Made by a program: the position numbers and the translations under genes. Below, one piece after another: positions 39,543 to 47,993 of a stretch of 64,000 bases of DNA (positions are counted from its first letter, which is position 1; the number at the start of each line of letters is the position of its first letter). Origin of the DNA: an uncultured Christensenella sp. Lineage in GTDB: Bacteria > Bacillota > Clostridia > Christensenellales > Borkfalkiaceae. The notes below the pieces were generated by a model, which saw only the letters and a program-made list of their open reading frames with translations, was not told the DNA's origin and did not search any database. The stretch lies in NCBI GenBank assembly GCA_910583545.1, contig CAJTXM010000008.1, positions 1 through 64,000 on the forward strand, read 5' to 3'.

Positions 39543-40085
39543 TTATACAACTAAATACATTTGATTAAGATCTTTTTGTTTTTGTAATAATTTGAAACCG
39601 TTTTGTTCGTAGTATGAAACTAATTCATCTTTACAATCAAGATAAATTAAACGCCCTCCGACGATTTGAATGGCTTGTCTGATATGTATAATTGCCTGCA
39701 TAAGCAACTCTCTTCCGAATCCGTGTGAAGCGGAAGTGCTTTTTGCTAATTGACCTATTAAAAACGCAGGGACAAAATTATCCGATTTTCCTGAAATTCG
39801 ACACCGTCCGTTCTTGCTTAAATTGTCGCAAAATTCAAATGCTTTTATAGCAAGAGTAAAGTAACCGTCAATTACAAACTTGTTTTCTTTCAATTTTTTG
39901 TCGTTAAGCATAAGATATGTAACAGATTGACCTTTATTTTCCATATCGAAAGCTTTGTTTTTCAGAAAAGATTCAACGTCGTCTTTGCTGGGGCTTGAAA
40001 CCGCCTCAAACGTAGATAAGACTTCCTCGACGGAAGTCTTATCATAATTGAAAGCGTCAATTACTTCTTTAAGCTTGAGAACCAT
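39543..40085 (-). CDS. GNAT-family acetyltransferase, possible toxin of a toxin-antitoxin pair
   Basis: A 180-aa protein. The N-terminal ~45 residues are a helical extension. The GNAT core includes YFTLAIKAFEF, an acetyl-CoA loop region around QLAKSTSASHGFGRELL (a variant of Q/RxxGxG/A) and the C-terminal LIYLDCKDELVSYYEQNGFKLL strand-helix of the fold. A short gene overlaps its start by 25 bp and is translated just before it. This arrangement, small protein then GNAT, is that of TacT-like tRNA-acetylating toxin systems, although the small partner is not recognisably a ribbon-helix-helix antitoxin. It could instead be an ordinary acetyltransferase. Confidence 0.7.
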   Translation of the reverse strand: MVLKLKEVIDAFNYDKTSVEEVLSTFEAVSSPSKDDVESFLKNKAFDMENKGQSVTYLMLNDKKLKENKFVIDGYFTLAIKAFEFCDNLSKNGRCRISGKSDNFVPAFLIGQLAKSTSASHGFGRELLMQAIIHIRQAIQIVGGRLIYLDCKDELVSYYEQNGFKLLQKQKDLNQMYLVV

Positions 40086-40237
40086 TTTTTAGCAATTTCC
40101 TTTTGTTCTTCTTCGTTTGTTATAAAATTACGAATTTCAGAACAGGGTCTGGTATTGCTATTAAGGGCATTTTTAACTTCTTCAATTTTCTTTTCGTCTT
40201 TAACGACTACGTTTTGATAAAACGATACTGTTGCCAT
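40061..40237 (-). CDS. 58-aa partner protein upstream of GNAT (candidate antitoxin)
   Basis: A short frame from ATG 40237 to TAA at 40061, preceded by a strong AGGAGG at seven-base spacing. The protein begins MATVSFYQNVVVKDEKKIEE and ends EIAKKWFSSLKK. It is charged and probably helical, starting with a short beta-strand like that of dimeric antitoxins. Its last 25 bp overlap the GNAT start, implying translational coupling. The ribosome binding site, the overlap and the operon structure support a real gene; the antitoxin role is inferred from context. Confidence 0.65.
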   Translation of the reverse strand: MATVSFYQNVVVKDEKKIEEVKNALNSNTRPCSEIRNFITNEEEQKEIAKKWFSSLKK

Positions 40238-40284
40238 AGTAATACCTCCTTTATCTCATCCTAATGTAAACATTTACTAAAATT

Positions 40285-40313
40285 ATATTAACATTTATTT
40301 TTATAAATTGCAA
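40285..40313 (-). promoter_or_regulatory. Promoter and possible operator of the GNAT pair
   Basis: Minus strand TTGCAA (40313-40308), 17-bp spacer, TAATAT (40290-40285). Just downstream, GTAAACATTTAC (40266-40277) is an imperfect palindrome that could be an autoregulatory site. The rest of the AT-rich gap to 40458 holds nothing that I can support. Confidence 0.4.
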
Positions 40314-40458
40314 GTAATTTACTTTATTTAATAAACCGGCTTTCTCTTATATATTTAATTATACTACATTTTATTGAATTTTAAGCGTAAAAGTTACATA
40401 ATTAAATTTTATAAGGAAATAAAAATATATTCAAAAAACAATAAAACAGCTGTTTTTC

Positions 40459-40487
40459 TTGCAAAATGAAGGGATATTATTTATAAT
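40459..40487 (+). promoter_or_regulatory. Promoter of the MGMT-like gene, start codon near +1
   Basis: TTGCAA (40459-40464), 17-bp spacer, TATAAT (40482-40487). The ATG at 40495 lies 7 bases after the -10 box, with no Shine-Dalgarno. Confidence 0.6.
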
Positions 40488-40494
40488 TAAATTA

Positions 40495-40797
40495 ATGAGT
40501 GATTTTTTTAATGCGGTATACGAATTTGTAAAGACTGTGCCGAAAGGCAAAGTTACAACCTACGGCGACGTGGCGAGGGCGGTAGGGAAACCGAGGGCAA
40601 GCCGTCAGGTCGGCTGGGCGTTGCACAGTAACCCGTATCAAGGCACAGTGCCCTGTCACAGGGTAGTGTTTAAAGACGGAAGTCTGACCGAGGGCTTTGC
40701 GTTCGGCGGAAAAGACGTGCAGAAAGCCGAGCTTGTTTCAGAGGGCGTTCCCTTTATCGGAGATTATAAAGTAGATATAAATAAGTGCAGGTATTGA
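40495..40797 (+). CDS. Single-domain MGMT/ATL-family protein
   Basis: A 100-aa protein equal to the C-terminal DNA-binding domain of O6-alkylguanine-DNA alkyltransferases. It has KVTTYGDVARAVGKPRASRQVGWAL, the winged helix with the Arg finger region, and the active-site-like motif VPCHRVV with Cys present. The N-terminal domain of true Ogt/MGMT is absent. Stand-alone ATL proteins usually have Trp or Ala in place of that Cys and flag alkylated DNA for excision repair, so a retained Cys leaves real alkyl transfer possible. It is separated from hemW by one base. Confidence 0.88.
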   Translation: MSDFFNAVYEFVKTVPKGKVTTYGDVARAVGKPRASRQVGWALHSNPYQGTVPCHRVVFKDGSLTEGFAFGGKDVQKAELVSEGVPFIGDYKVDINKCRY

Positions 40798-40798
40798 T

Positions 40799-41908
40799 AT
40801 GGCAGGTATATATGTACATATTCCGTTTTGTAAAAGCAAATGCAGATACTGCGACTTTGCATCTTTTCCCGATAAAATCTGTTATGCGGAAAGCTATATG
40901 GCTTGCGTATTCCGTGAAATGTCAAAGCGGAAAGAACAGTTGAAAAATTACGTTTTCGAAACTCTGTATATAGGCGGAGGCACGCCGTCGGTTATTGACG
41001 AAAAGTATATCGCTATGCTTCTCGCTTCGGCGAAAAAGAATTTCAACCTTTCAAAAAACGCCGAAATTACCATTGAAATGAATCCCGGCACGGTCAGCGC
41101 AGGCAAAATTTCGGCATATAAAAAATGCGGTATCAACCGCTTTTCGGTCGGGCTTCAGACGGCGGTCGACAGCCAGCTTGCCGACTTGGGCAGAATACAC
41201 AACCTCAAAGATTTTGAAAATTGCACACGCCTTTTAAAGGGCGAAAATTTTAGCGTCGATATTATGATAGGTCTGAAAAATCAGACTGTCGAAGATATAG
41301 AATTCAGCATAGATACGGCGGTAAAGGCAGGCGCAAGCCATATATCTGTGTACGCGCTCACGCCCGAGGACGGAACGCCTATCTATACCGACTATTTAAA
41401 CGGCGAACTGCCCGACGGCGACGCTGTTGCCGAAATGTATGAAAGGGGCGTTCAAAAGCTTTCCTCGCTCGGCTTTAGCAGGTACGAGGTCTCTAATTTC
41501 TGCAAAAAGGGCTTCGAGAGCAGACACAATTTAAACTACTGGAAGAGGGGCGAATACATAGGCTTCGGCGTTTCCGCCTCGTCGTGTATAAACAATAACC
41601 GTTTTACAAACACCTTTGATTTGGACGAATATTTCAAGTGTATTTTATCGGACAATTTCGCCGTGATAAACAGCGAACAGATAGACGAAGAGGGGCGCAA
41701 GGAAGAGTATATAATGCTTGCACTGCGCACCGCTGACGGCATTGATTTAACCGCGTATAAGTCTGAATTTCAGACCGATTTCGAAGAGGAATATGCGGAA
41801 ACGCTTTCAAAGCTTGCTTCGTTTTTTGAAAAACAAGACGGACGGATTTTTATTAAGCCCGAATACTTGTACGTTCAGAACAGCCTGATAATTAACTTTT
41901 TCAAATAA
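40799..41908 (+). CDS. hemW: HemW, radical SAM heme chaperone family
   Basis: A 369-aa radical SAM protein. The cluster motif is CKSKCRYCDF at 11-20 with the CxxxCxYC spacing of the HemN/HemW group, followed by LYIGGGTPS. It is shorter than HemN and has the HemW-type C-terminal domain, so it is more likely a heme-binding chaperone or insertase than an oxygen-independent coproporphyrinogen oxidase. The HNLNYWKRGEYIGFGVSA segment, conserved in HemW, is present. It begins one base after the MGMT-like stop and probably shares its transcript. Confidence 0.9.
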   Translation: MAGIYVHIPFCKSKCRYCDFASFPDKICYAESYMACVFREMSKRKEQLKNYVFETLYIGGGTPSVIDEKYIAMLLASAKKNFNLSKNAEITIEMNPGTVSAGKISAYKKCGINRFSVGLQTAVDSQLADLGRIHNLKDFENCTRLLKGENFSVDIMIGLKNQTVEDIEFSIDTAVKAGASHISVYALTPEDGTPIYTDYLNGELPDGDAVAEMYERGVQKLSSLGFSRYEVSNFCKKGFESRHNLNYWKRGEYIGFGVSASSCINNNRFTNTFDLDEYFKCILSDNFAVINSEQIDEEGRKEEYIMLALRTADGIDLTAYKSEFQTDFEEEYAETLSKLASFFEKQDGRIFIKPEYLYVQNSLIINFFK

Positions 41909-41912
41909 ACAG

Positions 41913-41947
41913 TTCAGTCTTCCGTTTGACGGAAGACTGAAATTTTG
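41913..41947 (+). terminator. Intrinsic terminator after hemW
   Basis: TTCAGTCTTCCGT (41913-41925) pairs perfectly with ACGGAAGACTGAA (41929-41941) around a three-base loop, then ATTTTG. Confidence 0.8.
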
Positions 41948-41957
41948 TAAAAATTTG

Positions 41958-41986
41958 TTGATAAAGTCAAAAATGCGTGATATAAT
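41958..41986 (+). promoter_or_regulatory. Promoter of the giant surface protein gene
   Basis: TTGATA (41958-41963), 17-bp spacer, TATAAT (41981-41986). It gives an AT-rich leader of about 70 nt. Confidence 0.7.
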
Positions 41987-42061
41987 GAAAATATAAAAAA
42001 ATAATAGGGATATTATACTATTTTATAAAACTTTAAGTTTAAAAAACTTACGGTGAAAATT

Positions 42062-45000
42062 ATGTTGAAAAACAAATTAAATAATAAACGCCTCTGGCTG
42101 AGTTTAATACTTTCTTTAATCTGCGCAACTTTGTTGTGCTGTGCTTTAATACTTCCGAAAATAAACAAAAATACTCGGACTGCAAGCGCAACCGCTTATC
42201 CCGGCGGAACGAATATCGGCGACCTGTACAAATACGACCCCGGATGTTTTGACAAAAGTGTTTTGAACACGCTTGCGACAAAAGCGGGTTATAAAGATAT
42301 AGAAGAAATGGTCGACACGGCGGAATCCGCCGCGAGCGGTAATACTCTTTTAAAAACGTCAAGCGGCTTCGGCGCGGTAACTCTGAATTTAGGCAGATAT
42401 TATAAGGCAAGCACGCAAATAGATCTCGAATGGATTCCCGTCGCCCTTTCAAAGGGCGATAACGGACACGCTATATTGACCTTATGGTTGTCGTATACGG
42501 AAATACACGGAGTTTTTACAACACAATATAATTCTGTTAATACTAATCCTCCCAGCAATAATTACGGTTCGAGTTACGTCCGCAACGTTATAAACAATTA
42601 CGGAAACAGTGCAACAACTTATTATTATGTTGGCTATAATAATACGGTTTCCGCGCAGTCGTTGTCGAAAGCTTACTATACGCCGAAGACCGGCAACGTT
42701 GTTTCCGACGATCTGAACAGCGGAGCAGTATTTTACGATTTAACTACGGATACCAATCACAATATAAAAAATTACATAGTCGCACCCAAAGGCGTCGGTT
42801 GGCAGAAAGCCGAAAGTTCTTATAAAAACGATCCTGCAAATAATACTACTTATTATACAAGCGCAACCAACTGGTCGCTCTGGCAGAACGATTTGCTGTG
42901 GATACCGAGCGTTACCGAAGTGGGTATGGGCTCTGCAAACGGTTTATGGTCGACAAATGCGGCTATGAGAAAGAATAATTCTACACGCTCGACCTGGACG
43001 CGGTCGGGGTGTAATGCCGGAGACGCTGCGGCATATCACTGCACATATGCACTTACAGCAGCTGCCGGCACTATGCAAAACGATCCTATGGTACATCGTG
43101 ATTATACTGTAAGACCGGCGTTTCATTTAGATCTGACCGAGGTTGCGAACGCGGCAAAGACCGCTCTTACCGCGCCGAGCGGAACGGTGGAAACCGGGTA
43201 CAACGGCGAAAAACAGTCGCTTGGAACGCTCGCCGATAAGCCTGCGTGGTACAGCGCCGTTTACGAAGACGCTTCCGTTATTTCGATTGACGACGAATTT
43301 ATTGACGTCTGCGAAAATGAAATTACGGTTACTATCGTTTCTGACAATTATTACTGGGCGGACTATAAGACAGATTCTTCCAAGTCGAGGAAGTTCAAAT
43401 TCAAGATAAAGAAAAAGCAACTTGCAGTAACTTTTGAAGATACCGGCGGAATACTTGTTGCAAAGTACGACGAAGATTCGCTTTACAACCGCGACAAGGC
43501 TGACGATAAAAAGCCCGTTCTTAAAACCAAGTATTCGAAAACCAACTCTCTCGACGACGCGTCAGACAGCATTACGGAACTCGGACAGTGGTACGCGATA
43601 GCCGTTCTCGAAAACGAGTGCAACTATTTCGTCAAAGCGAGCAAAGATTTCAGGGCGGAAAAGAGAGCCGTTGCGTACCCTTCGTTAAGTGCGGACTGCA
43701 CGGCGGAAAAAGAGTATAACGGTGCGGAGCAGACTTTTGAATTCGAAGGATTTGACCGTACCATAATGAATTACACCGTTTCCGGCGGAGCGGTCGGCTT
43801 TGACGGCGCGGAGCTTAAAGCAAAAGCGGTAGGCAGTTACGACGTAGTTTTTACGCTGAAAAATCCCGATCTTTGCGAGTGGGATGAAAATGCGCCTCCG
43901 TCAAAGACGATAACTATAAAAATAAACAAAAAACAGCTCGAAGTCGAATTTGAGGATAATGGCGGTGTTTTAAGCGCAAAATTCAAGGACGAAACGCAGA
44001 TATACTCCGACGACAAGGTGAACGGCAAGCCGACGTTCAAGCTTATCACTAAGTATTCGAAAGACGGTTCAGCAGAAAACGCGACTTATACGACTCCCGA
44101 CAGCTCAGGCGTATGGTACGCGCACGCGTTCATCGATACGGACTGCAACTATACGGTTTCATCGGAAGGACGGCAGTTTACCCTTGAAAAAATAAAGCTC
44201 GCCTATCCCGTGCTGGCGTCCGCGGACGACGCAACGAAAACCTACGACGGAACGGAGCAGGCAATTTATCTTGACAATTACGTGGCTTCGGCAATGAGTT
44301 ATGCGGTGCCCGACGGCGCGTCAATGGAATATGATTCGATTACGGGCGATCTGAAAGTAAAGGTCAAAAACGCAGGAGAGTACACGTTCGGCTTTACGCT
44401 TATAAATACTTCGCTCCACGAATGGATAAGCGAAGCGCCGATAAAAATCACGGTAGAGCCGAAAAAGGTTCAGATAAACGCCGACGAAAACAACCCGACG
44501 AGCTGGGAAAAAGACGGCAATACGAAAGATATGATTTTTACCGTGCCGACGGTGCTGTGCGACGGCGACGCGAGTTTAAAACTCGTCGGGGTATGCACCA
44601 AAAACGGAACGGAGCAGAAGCCTGCTCCTGCCGTCGTCTACGCCGACGGCAAATATACTTTAACCGTTCCTGCGTACAGCAGGGGAAAATATTCGCTCAC
44701 GGTCAAGGTTGCCGACGGTGAAAATTATTCGGGCAGTTCGCAGGAAGTAACTTTTGAAATTACGGGCGTAGGAATAGATATCGGCTATAACGATATCGTC
44801 TGGAAAATAAACGGTGAAAGTTATACCGTTGCCGATGAAACCGAAGAAGCAGAAATCGAATACAGCGGAAAGCCGTTTACCCTGATTGCCGATTTCAGCG
44901 CAAGCGAATACGCGGTGGATTTGGCGATTGTCGGCGATATCGGCGGAGACTGGACGGAGGCAATCGATACGGGAAGTTATACGGCGACCGTGCGCATAGC

Positions 45001-46513
45001 CTCTACAAACCCAGAACTGATTTTCGACAAAGAGTTTACGCTTAAAATAAAGATAGTTCCCAAAGAGCTTACTTTTGAAGACGCCGAATGGCAGTGGCGG
45101 TATACCGACTCGGAGGAGTGGAACGCGCTTGCCGACAAGAGTATGCCTTCGTTCGATAATAAGGCGGTCGAAGTGCGCCTCTCGCCCGAATACCTTTCGG
45201 GTCTGGGGCTTAAAGACGGCGACTATACGCTGAATTACATCAACAGCAACGATATGACCGAAAAGGGCGACAAGACCACTTCGGCGGAAATCACGGTTAC
45301 TAATCCGAATTTCACGGCAGGCACGGACGGTTATATCAAAATAACGAAGAACTGGAAAATTACCGCAAAGGCGGTTAAATACAGCTGGACGGGCACTCAG
45401 ACGATAACGGCAGGAGAAAAGACGTTCGAATTCCCTGCGATAGTATTCGAGGACGGAGGAGACTATTCACAGCACTTCGAGTATTACTATAAAATCGACG
45501 GCGACGAGGAGACCGAATACACCAAAGTGCAGATTGAAAGGTATCTTCGGGAGAACTGGTCGGAAACGACCGTTATCACGGGCAGCGTCTGCGTCAGGGT
45601 AATCGGCGGCGACAGCGAAGTAGTAATTGCGGAAAGCTCGCGTGCTTTCACTACGGGAACACCGAAAACACCGCTCGAAGTAAGGTTTGAATCCGACGGC
45701 TCGGAGTACGGTAAAGTAGACTTCTCGTTCGAAGTTTTAAGAGGCGGTTCGGACGAGAGCGCGCGGACTGCGGTCACGGTTTCGGGCGGAGCTATCGAAG
45801 GCGAAAAAACTTTCAACGGCGACAGCGCGGAGTTTAAGGAGTTTATAAAAACGCTCGGCGCAGGCAGTTATAAAATAACCGTGAGCGTAAACGGCGAAAA
45901 CAGCGACAGTTATACGCTTACGGGCGAAACGAGCTTTACGTTTGAAATTGCCAGATTCCGCATAACCGAAGATATGTGGAATAAGGACGGAAAAGAGGGA
46001 GCCGTTCTCGACCTGCCCGACTTTATAAAAGAAATGCTTTCGGACGGGGAAGTGCTTAAAGTAAATTACAGCTACTTTGCCGAAAAAGACGGCGAAGCGT
46101 TGGCGGAAGTTGTATTCGAGGCAGGAAAAACTTATTTCGTAAACGCAACGCTGACGGGAAGCGCTTCGGGCAATTTCGAGTTTGAAAACGGAGAGATTGC
46201 CGACGGCAGACCGACTTCGGCAAAGACGGATTATACCGTGCCGGAGGATAGCGGTATCGGTGCGTTTTTCGGGAGCGTGGGTAAATTCGTAAAGGATAAT
46301 TTACTGCTGGTTATCGGCGTCTGCGCAGGACTGTTGCTTCTTATTCTTCTGTTGATAATAATAATCGCTGTAAAGAAAAAGCGTGCGTTGGCAGACGGCT
46401 ACGACGATTATGACGAATACGATTACGACGAGGATGATGACGAAGAAGATTATGAAGACGAAGATGACTACGACGATTACGACGGCGATTACGACGGCGA
46501 TTACGATTACTGA
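42062..46513 (+). CDS. Giant cell-surface protein: DUF6273-like N-terminus, MBG-like repeats, C-terminal anchor
   Basis: A 1483-aa exported protein. A signal/anchor segment spans about residues 10-32. Residues ~60-360 contain a domain with LLWIPSVTEVG...STWTRSG...YTVRPAFHLDLT, as in DUF6273-type extracellular domains. From ~370 to ~1390 there are repeated Ig-like/MBG modules (TYDGTEQ, VKNAGEYTFGFTL, PKKVQINADENN). A transmembrane span (VIGVCAGLLLLILLLIIII) near 1420 is followed by a cytoplasmic tail made almost only of Asp, Tyr and Glu. There is no LPXTG. It probably acts in adhesion or as part of an extracellular matrix; no enzymatic motif was seen. I start at ATG 42062 (GGTG upstream) rather than GTG 42053. 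Confidence 0.75.
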   Translation: MLKNKLNNKRLWLSLILSLICATLLCCALILPKINKNTRTASATAYPGGTNIGDLYKYDPGCFDKSVLNTLATKAGYKDIEEMVDTAESAASGNTLLKTSSGFGAVTLNLGRYYKASTQIDLEWIPVALSKGDNGHAILTLWLSYTEIHGVFTTQYNSVNTNPPSNNYGSSYVRNVINNYGNSATTYYYVGYNNTVSAQSLSKAYYTPKTGNVVSDDLNSGAVFYDLTTDTNHNIKNYIVAPKGVGWQKAESSYKNDPANNTTYYTSATNWSLWQNDLLWIPSVTEVGMGSANGLWSTNAAMRKNNSTRSTWTRSGCNAGDAAAYHCTYALTAAAGTMQNDPMVHRDYTVRPAFHLDLTEVANAAKTALTAPSGTVETGYNGEKQSLGTLADKPAWYSAVYEDASVISIDDEFIDVCENEITVTIVSDNYYWADYKTDSSKSRKFKFKIKKKQLAVTFEDTGGILVAKYDEDSLYNRDKADDKKPVLKTKYSKTNSLDDASDSITELGQWYAIAVLENECNYFVKASKDFRAEKRAVAYPSLSADCTAEKEYNGAEQTFEFEGFDRTIMNYTVSGGAVGFDGAELKAKAVGSYDVVFTLKNPDLCEWDENAPPSKTITIKINKKQLEVEFEDNGGVLSAKFKDETQIYSDDKVNGKPTFKLITKYSKDGSAENATYTTPDSSGVWYAHAFIDTDCNYTVSSEGRQFTLEKIKLAYPVLASADDATKTYDGTEQAIYLDNYVASAMSYAVPDGASMEYDSITGDLKVKVKNAGEYTFGFTLINTSLHEWISEAPIKITVEPKKVQINADENNPTSWEKDGNTKDMIFTVPTVLCDGDASLKLVGVCTKNGTEQKPAPAVVYADGKYTLTVPAYSRGKYSLTVKVADGENYSGSSQEVTFEITGVGIDIGYNDIVWKINGESYTVADETEEAEIEYSGKPFTLIADFSASEYAVDLAIVGDIGGDWTEAIDTGSYTATVRIASTNPELIFDKEFTLKIKIVPKELTFEDAEWQWRYTDSEEWNALADKSMPSFDNKAVEVRLSPEYLSGLGLKDGDYTLNYINSNDMTEKGDKTTSAEITVTNPNFTAGTDGYIKITKNWKITAKAVKYSWTGTQTITAGEKTFEFPAIVFEDGGDYSQHFEYYYKIDGDEETEYTKVQIERYLRENWSETTVITGSVCVRVIGGDSEVVIAESSRAFTTGTPKTPLEVRFESDGSEYGKVDFSFEVLRGGSDESARTAVTVSGGAIEGEKTFNGDSAEFKEFIKTLGAGSYKITVSVNGENSDSYTLTGETSFTFEIARFRITEDMWNKDGKEGAVLDLPDFIKEMLSDGEVLKVNYSYFAEKDGEALAEVVFEAGKTYFVNATLTGSASGNFEFENGEIADGRPTSAKTDYTVPEDSGIGAFFGSVGKFVKDNLLLVIGVCAGLLLLILLLIIIIAVKKKRALADGYDDYDEYDYDEDDDEEDYEDEDDYDDYDGDYDGDYDY

Positions 46514-46521
46514 TTAACGTT

Positions 46522-46553
46522 AAAAATCTCCGCGCAAATGCGCGGAGATTTTT
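46522..46553. terminator. Bidirectional intrinsic terminator
   Basis: AAAAATCTCCGCGC (46522-46535) pairs with GCGCGGAGATTTTT (46540-46553) around AAAT. It separates the convergent surface-protein and lipoprotein genes. Confidence 0.92.
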
Positions 46554-46571
46554 ATATACTGCGTTCATAAT

Positions 46572-47216
46572 TTATTTTTCGTGAGAAGCTATTACTTTTC
46601 CTCTCTCGCCGTCAACGAGGTAGGCGGTGATTTTTTTGTTTCTGTCGCAAACTCCGACGTAGTAGTAACAGCCGTCGTCGTAAAGGAGGCGGACGTATAT
46701 TTCGCCCAAAAAGATATTTCCGTCGGTCAGTGAAGCGAACAGCTCTTTTCCGTGTTCGACGGCGCATTTTACAGCGTCTTCACAGCTTATTATTCCGTCG
46801 TCAAGCACGCTTGCCGCCTTGTATTCAGCGCTGTTACCGCCGTAAGACAGTGTGACGGTAACGCTTTCCTTTTTTTTCAAAGCGTCGGAAAAGCTGAGAT
46901 AGTAACAGTTTTCCACGGCTTTGTAGTTCATTTCGCCCTCCACCGCGTCGACCTTGACGGCAACGTCGTCGTGGTTTTCGGGCAGGCGGACGTAAATTTC
47001 GCAAAGGGAGGTCATATCGCCCTTTATCCCGTCCGCGCTGTAAGGGTTTTCGCGCTGAGAGGTATAAATCCTGATTTCAAGGCTGTCGTCGGCGTACAGG
47101 TAGATATTGTCGCGTTTTTCGGAAACGTATGAGAGATAGTCCGCGTTCTTTTTACAACCGGCAAAAAAGCAGACCGTTAATACTGCCGTTAAAAGCATCA
47201 ATAAAAATTTCTTCAT
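46572..47216 (-). CDS. Lipoprotein of unknown function
   Basis: A 214-aa protein from ATG 47216. The signal is MKKFLLMLLTAVLTVCFFAGC with lipobox Cys at residue 21. The mature part has two halves: an N-terminal region with ENPYSADGIKGDMTSLCEIYV and VTVTLSYGG, then a C-terminal region (IFLGEIYVRLLYDDGCYYYVGVCDR) that resembles a PepSY-like or small beta-rich domain; that resemblance is weak. An in-frame codon at 47243 would add residues before the signal and is less likely. It is divergent from the gene at 47315. Confidence 0.7.
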   Translation of the reverse strand: MKKFLLMLLTAVLTVCFFAGCKKNADYLSYVSEKRDNIYLYADDSLEIRIYTSQRENPYSADGIKGDMTSLCEIYVRLPENHDDVAVKVDAVEGEMNYKAVENCYYLSFSDALKKKESVTVTLSYGGNSAEYKAASVLDDGIISCEDAVKCAVEHGKELFASLTDGNIFLGEIYVRLLYDDGCYYYVGVCDRNKKITAYLVDGERGKVIASHEK

Positions 47217-47314
47217 ACTTAAATATATTTTTCGGTTTTGCAATTAAGAATAAATTTTATAACTTATGCAGTTGCTTTTTAATTGCCTATGTGCTAAACT
47301 TAACTTGTAATATT

Positions 47315-47890
47315 ATGAAAAGAGTAATTTTGAAGTCCGCGCTCGTGACGGTGGGCGCGCTTACGGCAATCGGAATACTTATTTTTTCGCTGTGGATACT
47401 CATATCTCCGCAGTCTATGGCTACGGTCAGCGAAAAGATAGGCAACTATTCCTTTGCCGTGACCTGCGCGGACCTAAAATATAAATATTCGGGCAAAACC
47501 GAGGATCTGGCGCGCTGTGCCGAGGACGGTATTCTTTCGGGCGACGACGGGCTTATTGTAAAGTACTGTCAGCCCCTCATAGAAAAACAGGACTTTGAAA
47601 AGCTGTGCATCGACAAAAACGAAGATCTGTCGCAGGGCGCCTTCGGCATTTACAGGCTCGATTACGAAAGTTTTATTTTAGGCAACCTCGCCGCTTCGCA
47701 GTACAGAGAGGGAGATTTGTTAAAGGCGGTAGAAACCTGTTCGAAAGGCGAATACCGGTGTTATAACAGGCTCGTCATAGCGGTTGCGGAAAGCCGTTCG
47801 GCGGAGGATCTGGAAACGCTGAAATCGGCACCGTCCGATCTCGGCGCAAAAGAATACGTGAACGGGCTTATCGCTCTTTTCGTAAAATGA
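47315..47890 (+). CDS. Membrane-anchored protein with helical (TPR-like) extracytoplasmic domain
   Basis: A 191-aa protein from ATG 47315. Lys/Arg at the start is followed by a membrane span (about residues 9-32), then an extracytoplasmic helical domain of paired helices (FAVTCADLKYKYSGKTEDLARCAE, LGNLAASQYREGDLLKAVETC), suggesting TPR-like repeats; the family is not identified. Upstream frames to 47129 are read-through without a start signal. A possible TGTAAT -10 box lies only three bases upstream, so the true transcription start is unclear. It ends at a terminator at 47891. Confidence 0.65.
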   Translation: MKRVILKSALVTVGALTAIGILIFSLWILISPQSMATVSEKIGNYSFAVTCADLKYKYSGKTEDLARCAEDGILSGDDGLIVKYCQPLIEKQDFEKLCIDKNEDLSQGAFGIYRLDYESFILGNLAASQYREGDLLKAVETCSKGEYRCYNRLVIAVAESRSAEDLETLKSAPSDLGAKEYVNGLIALFVK

Positions 47891-47920
47891 AAACGCTCTC
47901 GGAATTTGAGGGCGTTTTTT
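47891..47920 (+). terminator. Intrinsic terminator
   Basis: AAACGCTCTC pairs with GAGGGCGTTT (one G-T type mismatch) around GGAATTT, followed by T residues. Confidence 0.8.
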
Positions 47921-47934
47921 AAACTTACAAGCAT

Positions 47935-47971
47935 TTGACTTAATTTTTACGTTAATATATAATAAACGTAA
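47935..47971 (+). promoter_or_regulatory. bioY promoter with overlapping palindrome (operator)
   Basis: TTGACT (47935-47940), 17-bp spacer, TATAAT (47958-47963). TTACGTT (47947-47953) and AACGTAA (47965-47971) form a perfect inverted repeat with an 11-bp gap around the -10 box. Such a site suggests repression, as BirA does for biotin genes in many Firmicutes, though the half-sites differ from the usual BirA sequence as I know it. Confidence 0.6.
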
Positions 47972-47993
47972 CGATTTTTAAACTTTTAAGAGT

